DNA of 64,000 nucleotides from Pseudobdellovibrionaceae bacterium (GTDB lineage Bacteria > Bdellovibrionota > Bdellovibrionia > Bdellovibrionales > Bdellovibrionaceae): assembly GCA_021731025.1 (NCBI GenBank), contig JAKFYD010000007.1:62001-126000 (forward strand), in the 5' to 3' direction. The notes under the pieces were generated by a model. It searched no databases, was not told where the DNA came from, and saw nothing but the letters and a program-made list of their open reading frames with translations. Below, in pieces: positions 15,637 to 24,739 of this stretch. Positions within the stretch are counted from its first letter, which is position 1. Each line of letters begins with the position of its first letter. The position numbers and the translations under genes were made by a program.

Positions 15637-15705
15637 AACGTGTGATTTGCGAAAAACGAAATTAAACTTGCGACTTATCCAAGTCAATGGGAAATCTAAA
15701 AAACA

Positions 15706-15861
15706 ATGAAACGAATTATTGTCCGTCGCTTAAGAAAATGGCTTTACCTGATTTTATTGGGACTAAGTATGTACATTTTAGGCTATGTGGTTGCTCAGAT
15801 GGAAATAATTAACCGCGATCAGCAAGCTTCAGCGAGTGATCACTTTAATCAATTCAGTTGA
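15706..15861 (+). CDS. Small single-pass membrane ORF (51 residues)
   Basis: The frame encodes MKRIIVRRLRKWLYLILLGL, a basic N-terminus leading into one hydrophobic segment (about residues 12-30), then a polar tail ending FNQFS. It has the composition of a small inner-membrane protein. There is no strong ribosome binding site, and its last 33 bases overlap a convergent small ORF, so it may not be expressed. Confidence 0.35.
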   Translation: MKRIIVRRLRKWLYLILLGLSMYILGYVVAQMEIINRDQQASASDHFNQFS

Positions 15862-15984
15862 GCTCTGCTGAAATGAATTCACCAATTGCTTGTTTCGCTT
15901 AGAATGAGTTAAGCCCAAAGCGCAGCACACCAGAAATGCAATGAAGATCCACATCCAGCTGTTGGGCACGTAATACTGAATCAC
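15829..15984 (-). CDS. Small membrane ORF coupled to pgsA (51 residues)
   Basis: A GTG start overlaps the pgsA stop (GTGA) with AAGGGG six bases upstream, which is good evidence for translational coupling. The product begins MIQYYVPNSWMWIFIAFLVC, one transmembrane segment, and ends in a polar tail (KRNKQLVNSFQQSSTELIKV). Its function is unknown; by position it might act with PgsA or the inner membrane. Confidence 0.5.
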   Translation of the reverse strand: MIQYYVPNSWMWIFIAFLVCCALGLTHSKRNKQLVNSFQQSSTELIKVITR

Positions 15985-16595
15985 AGCAGCCCCTTCGCCG
16001 ATTTACTTTCGCGCTTAAAGATCTGAAAGTACTCAAAGCCACTGATAAGACTTAGAACGACGGAAAACCACAGAATAAAGTAGCCCAGCCATCCTAAAAG
16101 AATCAAATAGCTGCGCCAGTCCGAGGCCGAAAGATTTGAGCAGCAATAACTTGTCAGATGATAATCAGAAAACATAATGGCGGGAATTGCACTCATTTGG
16201 AGGCCTGTTTTCCATTTTCCTGAAGCCTTTGCAGCGATAACGATTTGATCGGCAGCGGCAGCACTGCGGATGCCACCAATGAAAGTGTCACGAATCAGAA
16301 GAATGATAACCAAGTAAGGATCAACCTTTCCTTGAGACAACAAAATGATCAAAACGCTGGTCACTAGAATCTTATCAGTCACTGGATCAATAAATTTGCC
16401 TAAATTACTAACAGCATTGTACTTTCTCGCGAAATACCCGTCGTAGTAATCAGTGATTGAAGCCAAAATAAAAACCGCGGCAGCTGTAAAGTTGTAAGCT
16501 AAAGTTTGCGGCAACATCAGTAGAATCAATGGGGGAACGATATAAACCCGGCTCATCGAAAGTTGCATTGGTAGTTTTTTGCGCCAATCGGTCAT
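15981..16595 (-). CDS. pgsA: CDP-diacylglycerol-glycerol-3-phosphate phosphatidyltransferase
   Basis: PgsA makes phosphatidylglycerol phosphate, the committed step to phosphatidylglycerol and cardiolipin, in the inner membrane. The CDP-alcohol phosphotransferase signature D-G-x2-A-R-x8-G-x3-D-x3-D is visible (DYYDGYFARKY..NLGKFIDPVTDK), with several membrane segments. An in-frame ATG at 16631 would add 12 residues (MTSDAVCLKCIP) not expected in the family; I use the ATG at 16595, but neither start has a strong ribosome binding site. A segment of about 15 residues before the last helices (LTSYCCSNLSASDW) looks like a local insertion. A 51-codon ORF is coupled downstream. Confidence 0.85.
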   Translation of the reverse strand: MTDWRKKLPMQLSMSRVYIVPPLILLMLPQTLAYNFTAAAVFILASITDYYDGYFARKYNAVSNLGKFIDPVTDKILVTSVLIILLSQGKVDPYLVIILLIRDTFIGGIRSAAAADQIVIAAKASGKWKTGLQMSAIPAIMFSDYHLTSYCCSNLSASDWRSYLILLGWLGYFILWFSVVLSLISGFEYFQIFKRESKSAKGLL

Positions 16596-16675
16596 GGGAA
16601 TGCATTTAAGACAAACAGCGTCGGATGTCATGAAAAAAGAAGGACCTTAAAAAGAATATAAGGCAAAAATAGCTT

Positions 16676-17080
16676 ATGCGATCAAAACATTTGGTGCAAT
16701 TTTATGAAACAGATTTGATGGGGATCGTTCATCATTCGAATTACCTTCGCTTTTTCGAAGAAGCCCGGGTTCAGTGGGCCCATCACCACGGTTTTATTGA
16801 CTATCAAAAGCCAGAATCCGCCAGCCACTTTGCCGTTTTGGAAACGCGAGTGGTGCACAAAAAGCCGGCGAAATTTGGTGATCAATTGGAAATTGAAATT
16901 CAGGGGCGAATCGAAGGCATTAAGCTGATTTTTCAATACCGGCTTTGGCGGGGTCAGGAAATTTTGGCTACCTGCGAGACTCGGCATGTCTCTTTGGATA
17001 AAAGTTTTAGACCTCAAAGATTAAGTTCCGCTATTGTCAATTTACTGGAGAAAAATGCATGGAAAGAAATCTGGCTTTAG
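16676..17080 (+). CDS. Acyl-CoA thioesterase, YbgC/4HBT family
   Basis: This 134-residue hot-dog-fold protein has the 4-hydroxybenzoyl-CoA thioesterase signature YETDLMGIVHHSNYLRFFEE, which carries the catalytic aspartate, near the N-terminus. Family members hydrolyse acyl-CoA thioesters; YbgC is linked to phospholipid metabolism and the Tol-Pal envelope system. Here it sits between pgsA (divergent) and glpX, which it overlaps by 22 bases, so the two are co-transcribed. No tol or pal gene is in the window. Confidence 0.88.
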   Translation: MRSKHLVQFYETDLMGIVHHSNYLRFFEEARVQWAHHHGFIDYQKPESASHFAVLETRVVHKKPAKFGDQLEIEIQGRIEGIKLIFQYRLWRGQEILATCETRHVSLDKSFRPQRLSSAIVNLLEKNAWKEIWL

Positions 17081-18024
17081 AGTTTGTGAGAATCACCGAG
17101 GCCGCAGCACTGGCTTCGGCAAAATGGATGGGCCGAGGTGACGAAAAGGCTGCCGATCAGGCCGCGGTCGATGCCATGAGAAAAGCTTTCGATAGCGTCG
17201 CCATCGATGGAACTGTGGTCATCGGAGAAGGCGAGCGAGATGAAGCTCCCATGCTTTATATCGGGGAAAAAGTAGGTCGTCGCAGTGAGGGAGCTCCAGC
17301 CATCGATATTGCTTTGGATCCTTTGGAAGGAACTACAATTTGTGCGAACGGGGGAGTGGGTTCCATTTCCGTGATCGCTGTTGCTGAGCATGGAAATTTT
17401 CTGCACGCACCTGACACCTATATGGATAAAATAGCCTGTGGTCCTGAAGCTAAAGGACAAATTGATATTGATCTCAGTCCCACAGAAAATATCAAGCGGG
17501 TGTCGGCGGCTTTAAGAAAACCTGTAGGTGATGTGACCGTTGTTATTTTAGATCGACCTCGACATGCTGATTTGATTGCTGAGGTTCGACGAACGGGAGC
17601 CCGCATCCAGTTGATCGGCGATGGAGATGTCTCGGCGGCGGTTGCGGCGGCTTGGCCAGAAAGTGGAATCGATCTTTTGATGGGAATCGGTGGGGCTCCT
17701 GAAGGCGTTATCTCTGCGGCGGCGATGCAATGTTTAGGCGGCGATTTTCAAGGCCGTCTTAAGTTTCGCAATGAAGAAGAAAAGGCCCGAGCTAAAAAAA
17801 TGGGCATCACGGATCTCAATAAAAAATACACCATCAGCGAGTTAGCTCAAGGTTCAGTGATGTTTGTGGCGACCGGTGTGACTGATGGGCCCTTTCTAAA
17901 AGGTGTTAAGACTTTGCCGGGGCGTATGGCAAAAACTTATTCCGTGGTGATGCGTTCGAAGACGGGCACCATTCGCAATGTTGAAGCTCATCACAATCTC
18001 AGTGTTAAACCGATGAATTTTTAA
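17059..18024 (+). CDS. glpX: Fructose-1,6-bisphosphatase, class II
   Basis: This 321-residue GlpX-type enzyme hydrolyses fructose 1,6-bisphosphate to fructose 6-phosphate for gluconeogenesis. Metal- and substrate-binding signatures of the lithium-sensitive phosphatase fold are present: IDGTVVIGEGERDEAPML, IDIALDPLEGTT, and GDGDVSAAVAAAWPESGIDL with GIGGAPEGVISAAA. The length is normal. It overlaps the thioesterase gene and is followed nine bases later by a small zinc-ribbon protein gene. Gluconeogenesis would suit an organism living on amino acids from prey, which is an inference. Confidence 0.95.
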   Translation: MERNLALEFVRITEAAALASAKWMGRGDEKAADQAAVDAMRKAFDSVAIDGTVVIGEGERDEAPMLYIGEKVGRRSEGAPAIDIALDPLEGTTICANGGVGSISVIAVAEHGNFLHAPDTYMDKIACGPEAKGQIDIDLSPTENIKRVSAALRKPVGDVTVVILDRPRHADLIAEVRRTGARIQLIGDGDVSAAVAAAWPESGIDLLMGIGGAPEGVISAAAMQCLGGDFQGRLKFRNEEEKARAKKMGITDLNKKYTISELAQGSVMFVATGVTDGPFLKGVKTLPGRMAKTYSVVMRSKTGTIRNVEAHHNLSVKPMNF

Positions 18025-18032
18025 GGACAACG

Positions 18033-18332
18033 ATGGCCGTTACTTTCAAGTGTTTTCAGTGCCAAACAGAACTCAGTTACATGGATCGAGTGGGGCTTCG
18101 CGAAGAATGCCCCAAATGTCGATCGGATGTGCATGTTTGCCGCAATTGTCAGTTCTACGATCCTAAAGTTTACAATGAATGCCGTGAAAACCAAGCCGAG
18201 CGTGTGAGTGAACGCGATCGCGCCAATCGCTGCGACTACTTTTCGGCGGGTGCAAACTCGGCGGGGTCAGGACTTTCAAAAGCCGATCAGCTCAAGGCTG
18301 CGGCCGAAGCTTTGTTTAAAAAGAAAGATTGA
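18033..18332 (+). CDS. Small zinc-ribbon protein
   Basis: This 99-residue protein has at least eight cysteines in CxxC-type pairs (FKCFQCQTEL, EECPKCRSDV, VCRNCQFY) and then YNECRENQAERV..NRCDYF. It looks like one or two treble-clef or rubredoxin-like zinc sites. It is probably cytoplasmic; the role is unknown. AAGGAC lies before the ATG and the gene follows glpX closely, so it belongs to the same operon. The last 35 residues are Ala/Lys-rich. Confidence 0.75.
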   Translation: MAVTFKCFQCQTELSYMDRVGLREECPKCRSDVHVCRNCQFYDPKVYNECRENQAERVSERDRANRCDYFSAGANSAGSGLSKADQLKAAAEALFKKKD

Positions 18333-18407
18333 ATTTTTAGAGGGGCGAAATCACCTGCGTTAAAAGTCAATTTGACAAGTCCCTTCTTTTCCGAAAAGCT
18401 AAGGACT

Positions 18408-18833
18408 ATGGCAAAGGCATCCACAACTGAAGTATTCAAATGCACTGTCGAAGAATTTCACAAAATCATTTCGGATTACGAAAAGTATCCGCAATTTTTA
18501 AGTGAGGTTAAAAATTGCACCGTCTTAAAATCCGAGACGAACAAAAAGCTTATTGAGTACGAAGTCTCAGTGATTAAAAGTTTTAAATACACTTTGTGGA
18601 TGACCGAAACTCCGCAAATGATTTCTTGGGAATTTAATTCAGGCGATATTTTTAAAACGATGAAGGGGTTTTGGAAGCTCGAGGACGAAGCCGGAAAATG
18701 CCGCGCGACTTACTCGGTGGAAGCGACCTTCGGAGTTTTTGTGCCGGGTCCAATTGCCAACGCTCTGGTCAGTGTGAATCTTCCCAACATGGTTAGCAGT
18801 TATCACAAACGAGTTCAGCAGCTTTACGGATAA
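18408..18833 (+). CDS. COQ10/RatA-like START-domain (SRPBCC) protein
   Basis: From the ATG at 18408 (AAGGA upstream) the 141-residue product begins MAKASTTEVFKCTVEEFHKI and contains DYEKYPQFLSEVKNCTVL, the hallmark of the COQ10/RatA branch of the SRPBCC fold, with a C-terminal helix LPNMVSSYHKRVQQLYG. Homologs bind ubiquinone or act on ribosome subunits; the sequence does not separate these. A longer frame from 18372 has a non-standard start and adds no family sequence. The next gene starts three bases after its stop. Confidence 0.8.
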   Translation: MAKASTTEVFKCTVEEFHKIISDYEKYPQFLSEVKNCTVLKSETNKKLIEYEVSVIKSFKYTLWMTETPQMISWEFNSGDIFKTMKGFWKLEDEAGKCRATYSVEATFGVFVPGPIANALVSVNLPNMVSSYHKRVQQLYG

Positions 18834-18836
18834 TTT

Positions 18837-19190
18837 ATGGCAACAGATGATAAGTCAGACGACTCTTCGCAAGAGTTGAACGAAGGTAGATCTCTCATTG
18901 GTGAAACTTTGAAAAAGGTTTTTGCCACGGGGGTGAGTGCCGCTTTTATGACCGAAGAAAATATTCGCTCTTACCTGAGCGAGTTGAAACTTCCTAAAGA
19001 AGTTCTCAATCTCATTGTCCAAAGTGCTAATAAATCCAAAGACGAAGTCACCCAGCGAGTTTCCAAAGAAATCACGCAAATCATGCAACGAATTGATTGG
19101 GTGAAAGAAATTTCCCGCTTTGCTGAAAGCCATAAATTCCGAATTTCCGCCGAAATTGATATCATTAAGAAAAAAGACGAAAAGCCGTAA
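18837..19190 (+). CDS. Hypothetical helical protein, phasin-like
   Basis: This 117-residue, highly charged helical protein has no signal peptide. After a disordered first 25 residues it has IGETLKKVFATGVSAAFMTE and LPKEVLNLIVQSANKSKDEVTQRVSKEI, which resembles the amphipathic helix pattern of poly(hydroxyalkanoate) granule-associated or phasin-like proteins found beside COQ10-type genes in Bdellovibrio relatives. This is a weak resemblance. It stands between the COQ10-like and aldehyde dehydrogenase genes, with gaps of three and six bases. Confidence 0.6.
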   Translation: MATDDKSDDSSQELNEGRSLIGETLKKVFATGVSAAFMTEENIRSYLSELKLPKEVLNLIVQSANKSKDEVTQRVSKEITQIMQRIDWVKEISRFAESHKFRISAEIDIIKKKDEKP

Positions 19191-19196
19191 GGTTTT

Positions 19197-20567
19197 ATGG
19201 GATATCAAACCGTCAATCCAGCGACAGAAACTGTTTTGAAAACCTACAGCTATCTTCATGATAAAGACATCGAGATTAAATTGGACCGCGCTGTCCAGTG
19301 TTTTGAAGTCTGGAAAAATTCAAAATTCCCCGAGCGACAAGCCCTACTGCGAAGATTGGGCGAAGTCCTGCGAAGTAAAGAAAAATATCTAGCAGAAGTG
19401 ATCACTCAGGAAATGGGAAAACCCCTTGTTGAATCCTTGGCGGAAATTAAAAAATGCGCCGACACCTGTGATTATTATGCTGAAAATTTTCCAGCGATGC
19501 TCGAGAAACGGGAAGTTCAAGCTCATTATCAAAAATCTTTTATCTCGTTTCAACCCTTAGGTCCTCTGCTTTCGATCATGCCGTGGAATTATCCGTTCTG
19601 GCAGATGTTTCGCTTTGCCATTCCGGCTTTGGCGGCGGGAAATGTGATTCTGTTAAAACATTCGGATATCACTTCGGGCTGTGCGGAAGAAATTGAAAAG
19701 TTATTTTATGAAATTCAAAGTCATACTCATCTTTGTCAGAATTTGCGAATCAATCATGATCAAGCCGCGAAGGTGATTTCAGATCCGCGAATTTTTGGAG
19801 TCACTTTTACGGGAAGCACTCGCGGTGGAAAACAAGTGGCCCAAGTGGCAGCGACTTATCTTAAAAAAGTGGTCCTCGAGCTTGGCGGCTCGGATGCTTA
19901 CATTGTTTGCGAGGACGCTGATATTGAAAAGGCGGCCGCGACCTGCGTGAAGGCAAGACTCGTTAACAATGGGCAAAGTTGCGTGGCCGGAAAAAGATTC
20001 TTGATTCATAAGAATGTGATGTCGAAGTTTCAAGAAATTTTTATTCACGAGATGAATTCCTATGTCCTAGGTGATCCTTTAGATATCGATACAAAGTTGG
20101 GACCTTTGGCTCATCGTCGTTTTGTTAAAAGCCTGCAGGATCAGGTGAATATTTTCGAAACGCTGAAAATAAAAAGGATTGAAACAAAACACAAACTACC
20201 ACCGAAGGGAGCTTACATTCGGCCGGGGATGTTGTTGTTTGATAAACCTTCTGCGCAATTTTTTACTGAGGAAATTTTTGGTCCCGTGGCGATGGTGACG
20301 GCTTTCGAGACTCTTGATGAAGCGATTCATTTGTCGAATCGATCTTCTTATGGCTTAGGTGGAGGCATCTTTACATCTCGGCCCCAAGAGGTTGTAGAAA
20401 TTCTAGAAAAAGAACTGCAAGTGGGAATGATCGCTATCAATGATTTTGTTCGTTCGGATGCGCGCTTACCTTTTGGGGGAATCAAAAATTCGGGTTATGG
20501 TCGCGAGCTGGGATCCTCTGGAATTTATGAATTTGTGAATGTAAAAACCGTCGGAATTTCGGGATGA
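19197..20567 (+). CDS. NAD(P)-dependent aldehyde dehydrogenase (succinate-semialdehyde type)
   Basis: This 456-residue ALDH-superfamily enzyme has the oxyanion asparagine in MPWNYPFWQ, the cofactor motif FTGSTRGG, the general base in ELGGSDAYIV and the nucleophilic cysteine in NNGQSCVAGKR. The overall pattern, with VNPATET at the N-terminus and FGGIKNSGYGRELG at the C-terminus, fits the succinate-semialdehyde dehydrogenase/GabD subgroup. It oxidises an aldehyde to its acid in the cytoplasm; the physiological substrate is not certain. Its stop overlaps the tilS start by four bases (ATGA). Confidence 0.92.
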   Translation: MGYQTVNPATETVLKTYSYLHDKDIEIKLDRAVQCFEVWKNSKFPERQALLRRLGEVLRSKEKYLAEVITQEMGKPLVESLAEIKKCADTCDYYAENFPAMLEKREVQAHYQKSFISFQPLGPLLSIMPWNYPFWQMFRFAIPALAAGNVILLKHSDITSGCAEEIEKLFYEIQSHTHLCQNLRINHDQAAKVISDPRIFGVTFTGSTRGGKQVAQVAATYLKKVVLELGGSDAYIVCEDADIEKAAATCVKARLVNNGQSCVAGKRFLIHKNVMSKFQEIFIHEMNSYVLGDPLDIDTKLGPLAHRRFVKSLQDQVNIFETLKIKRIETKHKLPPKGAYIRPGMLLFDKPSAQFFTEEIFGPVAMVTAFETLDEAIHLSNRSSYGLGGGIFTSRPQEVVEILEKELQVGMIAINDFVRSDARLPFGGIKNSGYGRELGSSGIYEFVNVKTVGISG

Positions 20568-21484
20568 AGCAACACTGGTCTTCCTTGGATCACCATGTTT
20601 GGAAAACTTTAAAAGCTCACGATCTAACGAATAAAAAAATTCTGGTCTGTGTTTCTGGTGGGGCGGACTCGATGGCTCTGCTGAATGTTTTGCTTAAAGT
20701 TCATAAAAAGGAACTGCTCTCTGTTTTTCATTTTCACCATGGACCCGGGAAAAATCAACCCTTTCGAGATATGTCTTTTAGCTTTGTTCAGGACTTTGCT
20801 TTAAAAAATGAAATCCCTTTTCTTTGGAAAAAATCGAAACTTCCACTGAACAGTGAAACCGAGTGTCGCCAGGCTCGACGTCAGGCTTTAAAAGATATTT
20901 GGAAAACGGGGCAGTTGATTGCCACTGGACACCATGAACAGGACCTTTTGGAAACTCGTCTAATCCGCTTACTGCGGGGAACGGGGGCGCAAGGATTGCC
21001 TGCAATGAAAGAATATCAAAAGCCGTGGTTAAGACCTTTACTTCAAGTGCGTCCTAAAGACTTAAAGCATTACTTGAAGTCCTCTAAACTTTCTTGGCTT
21101 GAAGATCCCACAAACCAAGAGGCAAATACGCTTAGAAATTGGTTGAGGTTGTCTTGCTTACCTTCACTGGACCAGAAGTTTCCGGGGAGCCAAAAAGCAT
21201 TAGCGCGTTCTCTCGAGAATTTAGCTTCTTTATCAGAGCTGACGCAGTTGCAAGTTCCTGCAGGAAATAAATTATCACGAACTTACTATATGACCTGCAA
21301 CGCTTCTGAACAAAGAGAACTTCTGTCCCGCTGGTTTTATCAACAGGGACTTCGAGATTTTTCGCGAGCGCAAATTGAAGAGCTGCAAAAACAGTTGGAC
21401 AAAAGACACAACAAACTGCGGTTAAAAATTGGTGAAGTCCGATTGAGTGTTAACGCACAGCAAATCCTTTTGATTCGCTCATGA
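20564..21484 (+). CDS. tilS: tRNA(Ile)-lysidine synthase
   Basis: TilS attaches lysine to C34 of the AUA-decoding tRNA-Ile(CAU) using ATP. The PP-loop SGGADS is at residues 31-36, followed by HFHHGPGKNQ, ATGHHEQDLLETRLIRLLRGTG and WLEDPTNQ, all family landmarks. At 306 residues it is at the short end and appears to keep only a reduced C-terminal tRNA-binding region. The start overlaps the aldehyde dehydrogenase stop. It lies just upstream of ftsH, a very common gene order (tilS-ftsH). Confidence 0.93.
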   Translation: MKQHWSSLDHHVWKTLKAHDLTNKKILVCVSGGADSMALLNVLLKVHKKELLSVFHFHHGPGKNQPFRDMSFSFVQDFALKNEIPFLWKKSKLPLNSETECRQARRQALKDIWKTGQLIATGHHEQDLLETRLIRLLRGTGAQGLPAMKEYQKPWLRPLLQVRPKDLKHYLKSSKLSWLEDPTNQEANTLRNWLRLSCLPSLDQKFPGSQKALARSLENLASLSELTQLQVPAGNKLSRTYYMTCNASEQRELLSRWFYQQGLRDFSRAQIEELQKQLDKRHNKLRLKIGEVRLSVNAQQILLIRS

Positions 21485-21503
21485 GAGTGATACCCTGATC
21501 AAA

Positions 21504-21541
21504 CAGATAAAGGCTGACTTTCTATTTCAAAAATTTATCTG
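21504..21541 (+). promoter_or_regulatory. Inverted repeat in the ftsH leader
   Basis: CAGATAAA (21504-21511) and TTTATCTG (21534-21541) are perfect inverted copies 22 bases apart, ending just before the ftsH ribosome binding site (GGAAAGGA). The hairpin could modulate ftsH translation, but the arms are A/T-rich and short. Confidence 0.3.
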
Positions 21542-21552
21542 GAAAGGAACTC

Positions 21553-23505
21553 ATGAAATCGACTCAAAAAGTATTCGCGTTCTGGTTTGCGATGGTGATC
21601 TTTGCAATTATCTTTTTGCAGTTCTACCAGGCCAAGCATCAAAAACTGATTCAGGATTTTGATTTTAACAAGTTTATGGCCGCAGTCGAGCGTCAGGAAA
21701 TTTCGCCCGAGAAGCTGACGATCCGAATTGATACCGGAGAATTTCTAGGGGAAGTGAAGCCCGAGTTTGAAAAAAAATACGGCGGGACTCAATTTTCTTT
21801 CATCGGAAATCCCGGAGACAAAGTTTACGAAGATCTTCGTAAAAGTGGAATCACTCCTCGCTATGAACGTGCCGACAGTGGAAATGCTTTAACGACTTTC
21901 CTAACCAGTTGGCTTCCTTTGTTAGTCATCGTGGGTTTAGCCTTATTGATCATGCGACAAATTCAAGTGGGTGGTGGTCGCGCCATGAGCTTTGGTAAAA
22001 GTAAAGCTCGACTCTTAACTGAGCATAAAAATCGCGTTACTTTTAAAGAAGTTGCCGGTGTTGAAGAAGCTAAAGAAGAACTTCAAGAGATCGTGGCTTT
22101 CCTTAAAGATTCCAAAAAGTTTACACGACTGGGCGGTCGAATTCCAAAGGGTGTTCTTTTGGTTGGTCCTCCAGGAACGGGTAAGACTTTGTTAGCTCGT
22201 GCTGTTGCCGGTGAAGCCGGAGTTCCTTTCTTTACAATCTCAGGATCTGATTTCGTGGAAATGTTCGTTGGGGTCGGTGCCAGTCGGGTGCGTGATCTTT
22301 TCGAGCAAGGAAAGAAAAATGCTCCTTGTTTGATTTTCATCGATGAGATCGACGCGGTCGGAAGACATCGCGGCGCTGGTATGGGCGGTGGTCATGACGA
22401 GCGCGAGCAAACTTTGAATCAATTATTGGTCGAGATGGATGGATTCGAGTCGAATGAAGGTGTGATCCTTATCGCAGCAACGAATCGTCCTGACGTTTTA
22501 GATCCTGCACTTTTGCGCCCGGGTCGTTTCGATCGACGCGTGGTCGTTAATAAACCAGATTTAAATGGTCGCGAACAAATCTTAAAAGTTCACGTGCGAA
22601 AAACTCCAATGGGTCCTGATGTGGAAATTACTAAAATCGCTCGGGGAACTCCCGGTTTTTCGGGTGCTGATTTGGAAAACTTGGTGAATGAAGCCGCACT
22701 GATTGCAGCTCGTAAAGATAAAAAATATTTAGAGATGGAAGACTTTGAAGGCGCTAAAGATAAAGTGTTGATGGGTGCCGAAAGAAAATCCATTGTGATT
22801 TCCGAGGAAGATCGTCGCATGACGGCTTTCCATGAAGCGGGACATACTCTTGTTGGTAAAAAAATCGTTGGTCTAGATCCCATTCATAAAGTGACAATTA
22901 TTCCTCGAGGAATGGCTTTGGGGACCACTCAAACTTTGCCCGAAAAAGATTCGGTGAGTTTTTCAAAATCCCAAGCGGAAAATATGATTGCCTTTTTATT
23001 CGGTGGTCGAGCTGCTGAAGAAATTATTTTTAAAGATGTCACCACAGGCGCCGGCAATGATATCGAGCGTGCGACTGAACTTGCTCGTCGTATGGTTTGC
23101 GAGTGGGGGATGAGTGAAAAATTAGGTCCTCAGGCTTACGAAAAACGTGAAGGTCCGGTCTTTTTGGGAATGCAGAGTTCAGGAACCCATCGCGCCTATT
23201 CGGATTCTAAAGCCAATGACATTGACGTTGAAATTTCCGATATCATTTTGACAGGCTACAAGCGAGCTCTGAAAATCTTAAATGATAATAAAGATGCTTT
23301 GGATCGCATCGCTGCGGCTCTGTTAGAGTACGAAACCATCGATGCTGCTGAAGTGGAAATGCTGGTCAACGGAGCAGCCGTGAAAGAGATCGAGAAAGTT
23401 CGTAAGAATAAAAAAGATGGTGGTGGTCTTGGAGGACCTGTGGTTGATGGTGAAAAGAAACCTTCAGGCGATCCCATTGGAAATACCGGCCCAGTTACGG
23501 CTTAA
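21553..23505 (+). CDS. ftsH: ATP-dependent zinc metalloprotease FtsH
   Basis: FtsH is the inner-membrane AAA+ protease that degrades membrane and short-lived cytoplasmic proteins. An N-terminal membrane helix (residues 9-25) and a second near residues 115-135 bracket a small periplasmic domain. The AAA module has Walker A GPPGTGKT at about residues 205-212, Walker [13 protein letters not shown], and the second region of homology ([16 protein letters not shown]). The protease domain has the zinc site HEAGH at about residues 427-431. At 650 residues the length is normal. The C-terminal tail is Gly/Lys-rich. Its TAA stop shares its last A with the cdaA start. Confidence 0.97.
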   Translation: MKSTQKVFAFWFAMVIFAIIFLQFYQAKHQKLIQDFDFNKFMAAVERQEISPEKLTIRIDTGEFLGEVKPEFEKKYGGTQFSFIGNPGDKVYEDLRKSGITPRYERADSGNALTTFLTSWLPLLVIVGLALLIMRQIQVGGGRAMSFGKSKARLLTEHKNRVTFKEVAGVEEAKEELQEIVAFLKDSKKFTRLGGRIPKGVLLVGPPGTGKTLLARAVAGEAGVPFFTISGSDFVEMFVGVGASRVRDLFEQGKKNAPCLIFIDEIDAVGRHRGAGMGGGHDEREQTLNQLLVEMDGFESNEGVILIAATNRPDVLDPALLRPGRFDRRVVVNKPDLNGREQILKVHVRKTPMGPDVEITKIARGTPGFSGADLENLVNEAALIAARKDKKYLEMEDFEGAKDKVLMGAERKSIVISEEDRRMTAFHEAGHTLVGKKIVGLDPIHKVTIIPRGMALGTTQTLPEKDSVSFSKSQAENMIAFLFGGRAAEEIIFKDVTTGAGNDIERATELARRMVCEWGMSEKLGPQAYEKREGPVFLGMQSSGTHRAYSDSKANDIDVEISDIILTGYKRALKILNDNKDALDRIAAALLEYETIDAAEVEMLVNGAAVKEIEKVRKNKKDGGGLGGPVVDGEKKPSGDPIGNTGPVTA

Positions 23506-24320
23506 TGAATATTAAAAATATTTATGACAATGCCACGATTCTGCTGACCCAGTTAAGACTGCAAGATGTCTTGGACATGGTTTTGGTTTGGATCGTGGTT
23601 TATCGAATTCTGATCCTGATCCGTCGAACCGGTACGATTCAGATGCTTTCCGGTTTAGGTATTTTGGCCGTTGGTTATATCATCAGTATTTCTTTAGAGC
23701 TTTTTACTTTCAATTGGCTTTTGGAAAAGTTTTTTTCAAATCTCTTCGTGATCATCGTTATCTTGTTCCAGGCAGAGATCCGTCGGGCCCTCGCACATAT
23801 TGGCAGTAATCCTTTCTTGACGGGAGGAACGGGAATTCTAGAAACCCAAATGATCGAAGAGATTGTGAAGGGCGTTACTTTATCCTCAGAGCGAGGATAT
23901 GGGGCCTTGATTGTTCTCGAGAAAGAAATTCTTGTCGATTACCATATCGAGATGGGCACTGAACTCGATTGTTTAGTCACATCCGAGTTAATCACTTCGA
24001 TCTTTCATCCTGATGCCCCTATGCATGACGGAGCTATCCTGATTCGCAACGGTCGGGCCCACTCGGCAGGAAGTTTTTTGCCCCTCAGTAAAAATCCAGC
24101 CTTAGATAAAAACTTGGGGACACGTCATCGTGCGGCCCTGGGTTTGACCGAAGAAAGCGATGCCTTGGTCGTTGTGGTCAGCGAAGAAAGTCGCAGTGTG
24201 GGATTGGTGCACGCGGGTCAACTTCGACCTAACGTTACTTCCAGCGAAATTCGCCAAGCCCTTTACGAGCACTTCAATTTGAAATATAAAACCTATATGC
24301 AAAACGAAATGTTGTCATGA
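23505..24320 (+). CDS. cdaA: Diadenylate cyclase (c-di-AMP synthase)
   Basis: CdaA condenses two ATP to c-di-AMP. Three hydrophobic helices in residues 20-95 anchor it to the inner membrane. The DAC catalytic domain carries DGAILIRNGR at about residue 175 and GTRHRAALG at about residue 207, the two signature motifs. It begins at TAATG overlapping the ftsH stop and is followed by cdaR and glmM, the canonical cdaA-cdaR-glmM arrangement best known in Firmicutes. GlmM and CdaR are known to modulate CdaA there, so the same regulation is plausible here. Confidence 0.95.
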   Translation: MNIKNIYDNATILLTQLRLQDVLDMVLVWIVVYRILILIRRTGTIQMLSGLGILAVGYIISISLELFTFNWLLEKFFSNLFVIIVILFQAEIRRALAHIGSNPFLTGGTGILETQMIEEIVKGVTLSSERGYGALIVLEKEILVDYHIEMGTELDCLVTSELITSIFHPDAPMHDGAILIRNGRAHSAGSFLPLSKNPALDKNLGTRHRAALGLTEESDALVVVVSEESRSVGLVHAGQLRPNVTSSEIRQALYEHFNLKYKTYMQNEMLS

Positions 24321-24739
24321 GCCGAAAGTTTCGCGAAATATTCACCGAAAATTTGAGCGCTAAATTCGTGGCCCTATTTATTTCATTTATACTGTGGGTG
24401 ACCATTCTGGGGCGTCGTGATTTTGTTCAGACAAAAGAAGTCGATGTTGAACTGCTGACGTCCTCGGATTATCAGGTCTCTCAGCAGGACATTGAAAGAA
24501 TTCGGGTGCGGGCTTCAGGGCCGCGGGCGGCTTTGCGAAAATTTATGGAAAACCAAGGTTCTCATACTCTGCTGATCGATATCTCGACTTTGAAAGACGG
24601 AAAGTTTGAAATTAAAGTTCCTGCGAAAAAAATCGAAACCCCTTTGGGAGTGAAGGTTTTAAGTGTAAGACCATCCCAAATTCACGCCACCGTAGTTAAA
24701 AAAGAGAAACCTGATGGAAAAGAAAACGACAACGACTAA
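24317..24739 (+). CDS. cdaR: CdaR-like protein with a YbbR domain
   Basis: This 140-residue protein has one N-terminal membrane helix (KFVALFISFILWVTIL) and one YbbR-type domain outside the membrane (VDVELLTSSDYQVSQ..RVRASGPRAALRKF..VLSVRPSQIHATV). In Firmicutes CdaR has three or four YbbR repeats and regulates CdaA; this version is much shorter. Its start overlaps the cdaA stop (ATGA) and its end overlaps glmM by 26 bases. Confidence 0.8.
   Translation: MSRKFREIFTENLSAKFVALFISFILWVTILGRRDFVQTKEVDVELLTSSDYQVSQQDIERIRVRASGPRAALRKFMENQGSHTLLIDISTLKDGKFEIKVPAKKIETPLGVKVLSVRPSQIHATVVKKEKPDGKENDND

Noticed and set aside
15451-15687. 78-codon minus-strand ORF reading through the tRNA-Gly region
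   Set aside because: The frame reads through the tRNA (VAQLIERRLAKAKVAG is the classic tRNA mistranslation) and the adjacent repeat tract; it is not a gene.
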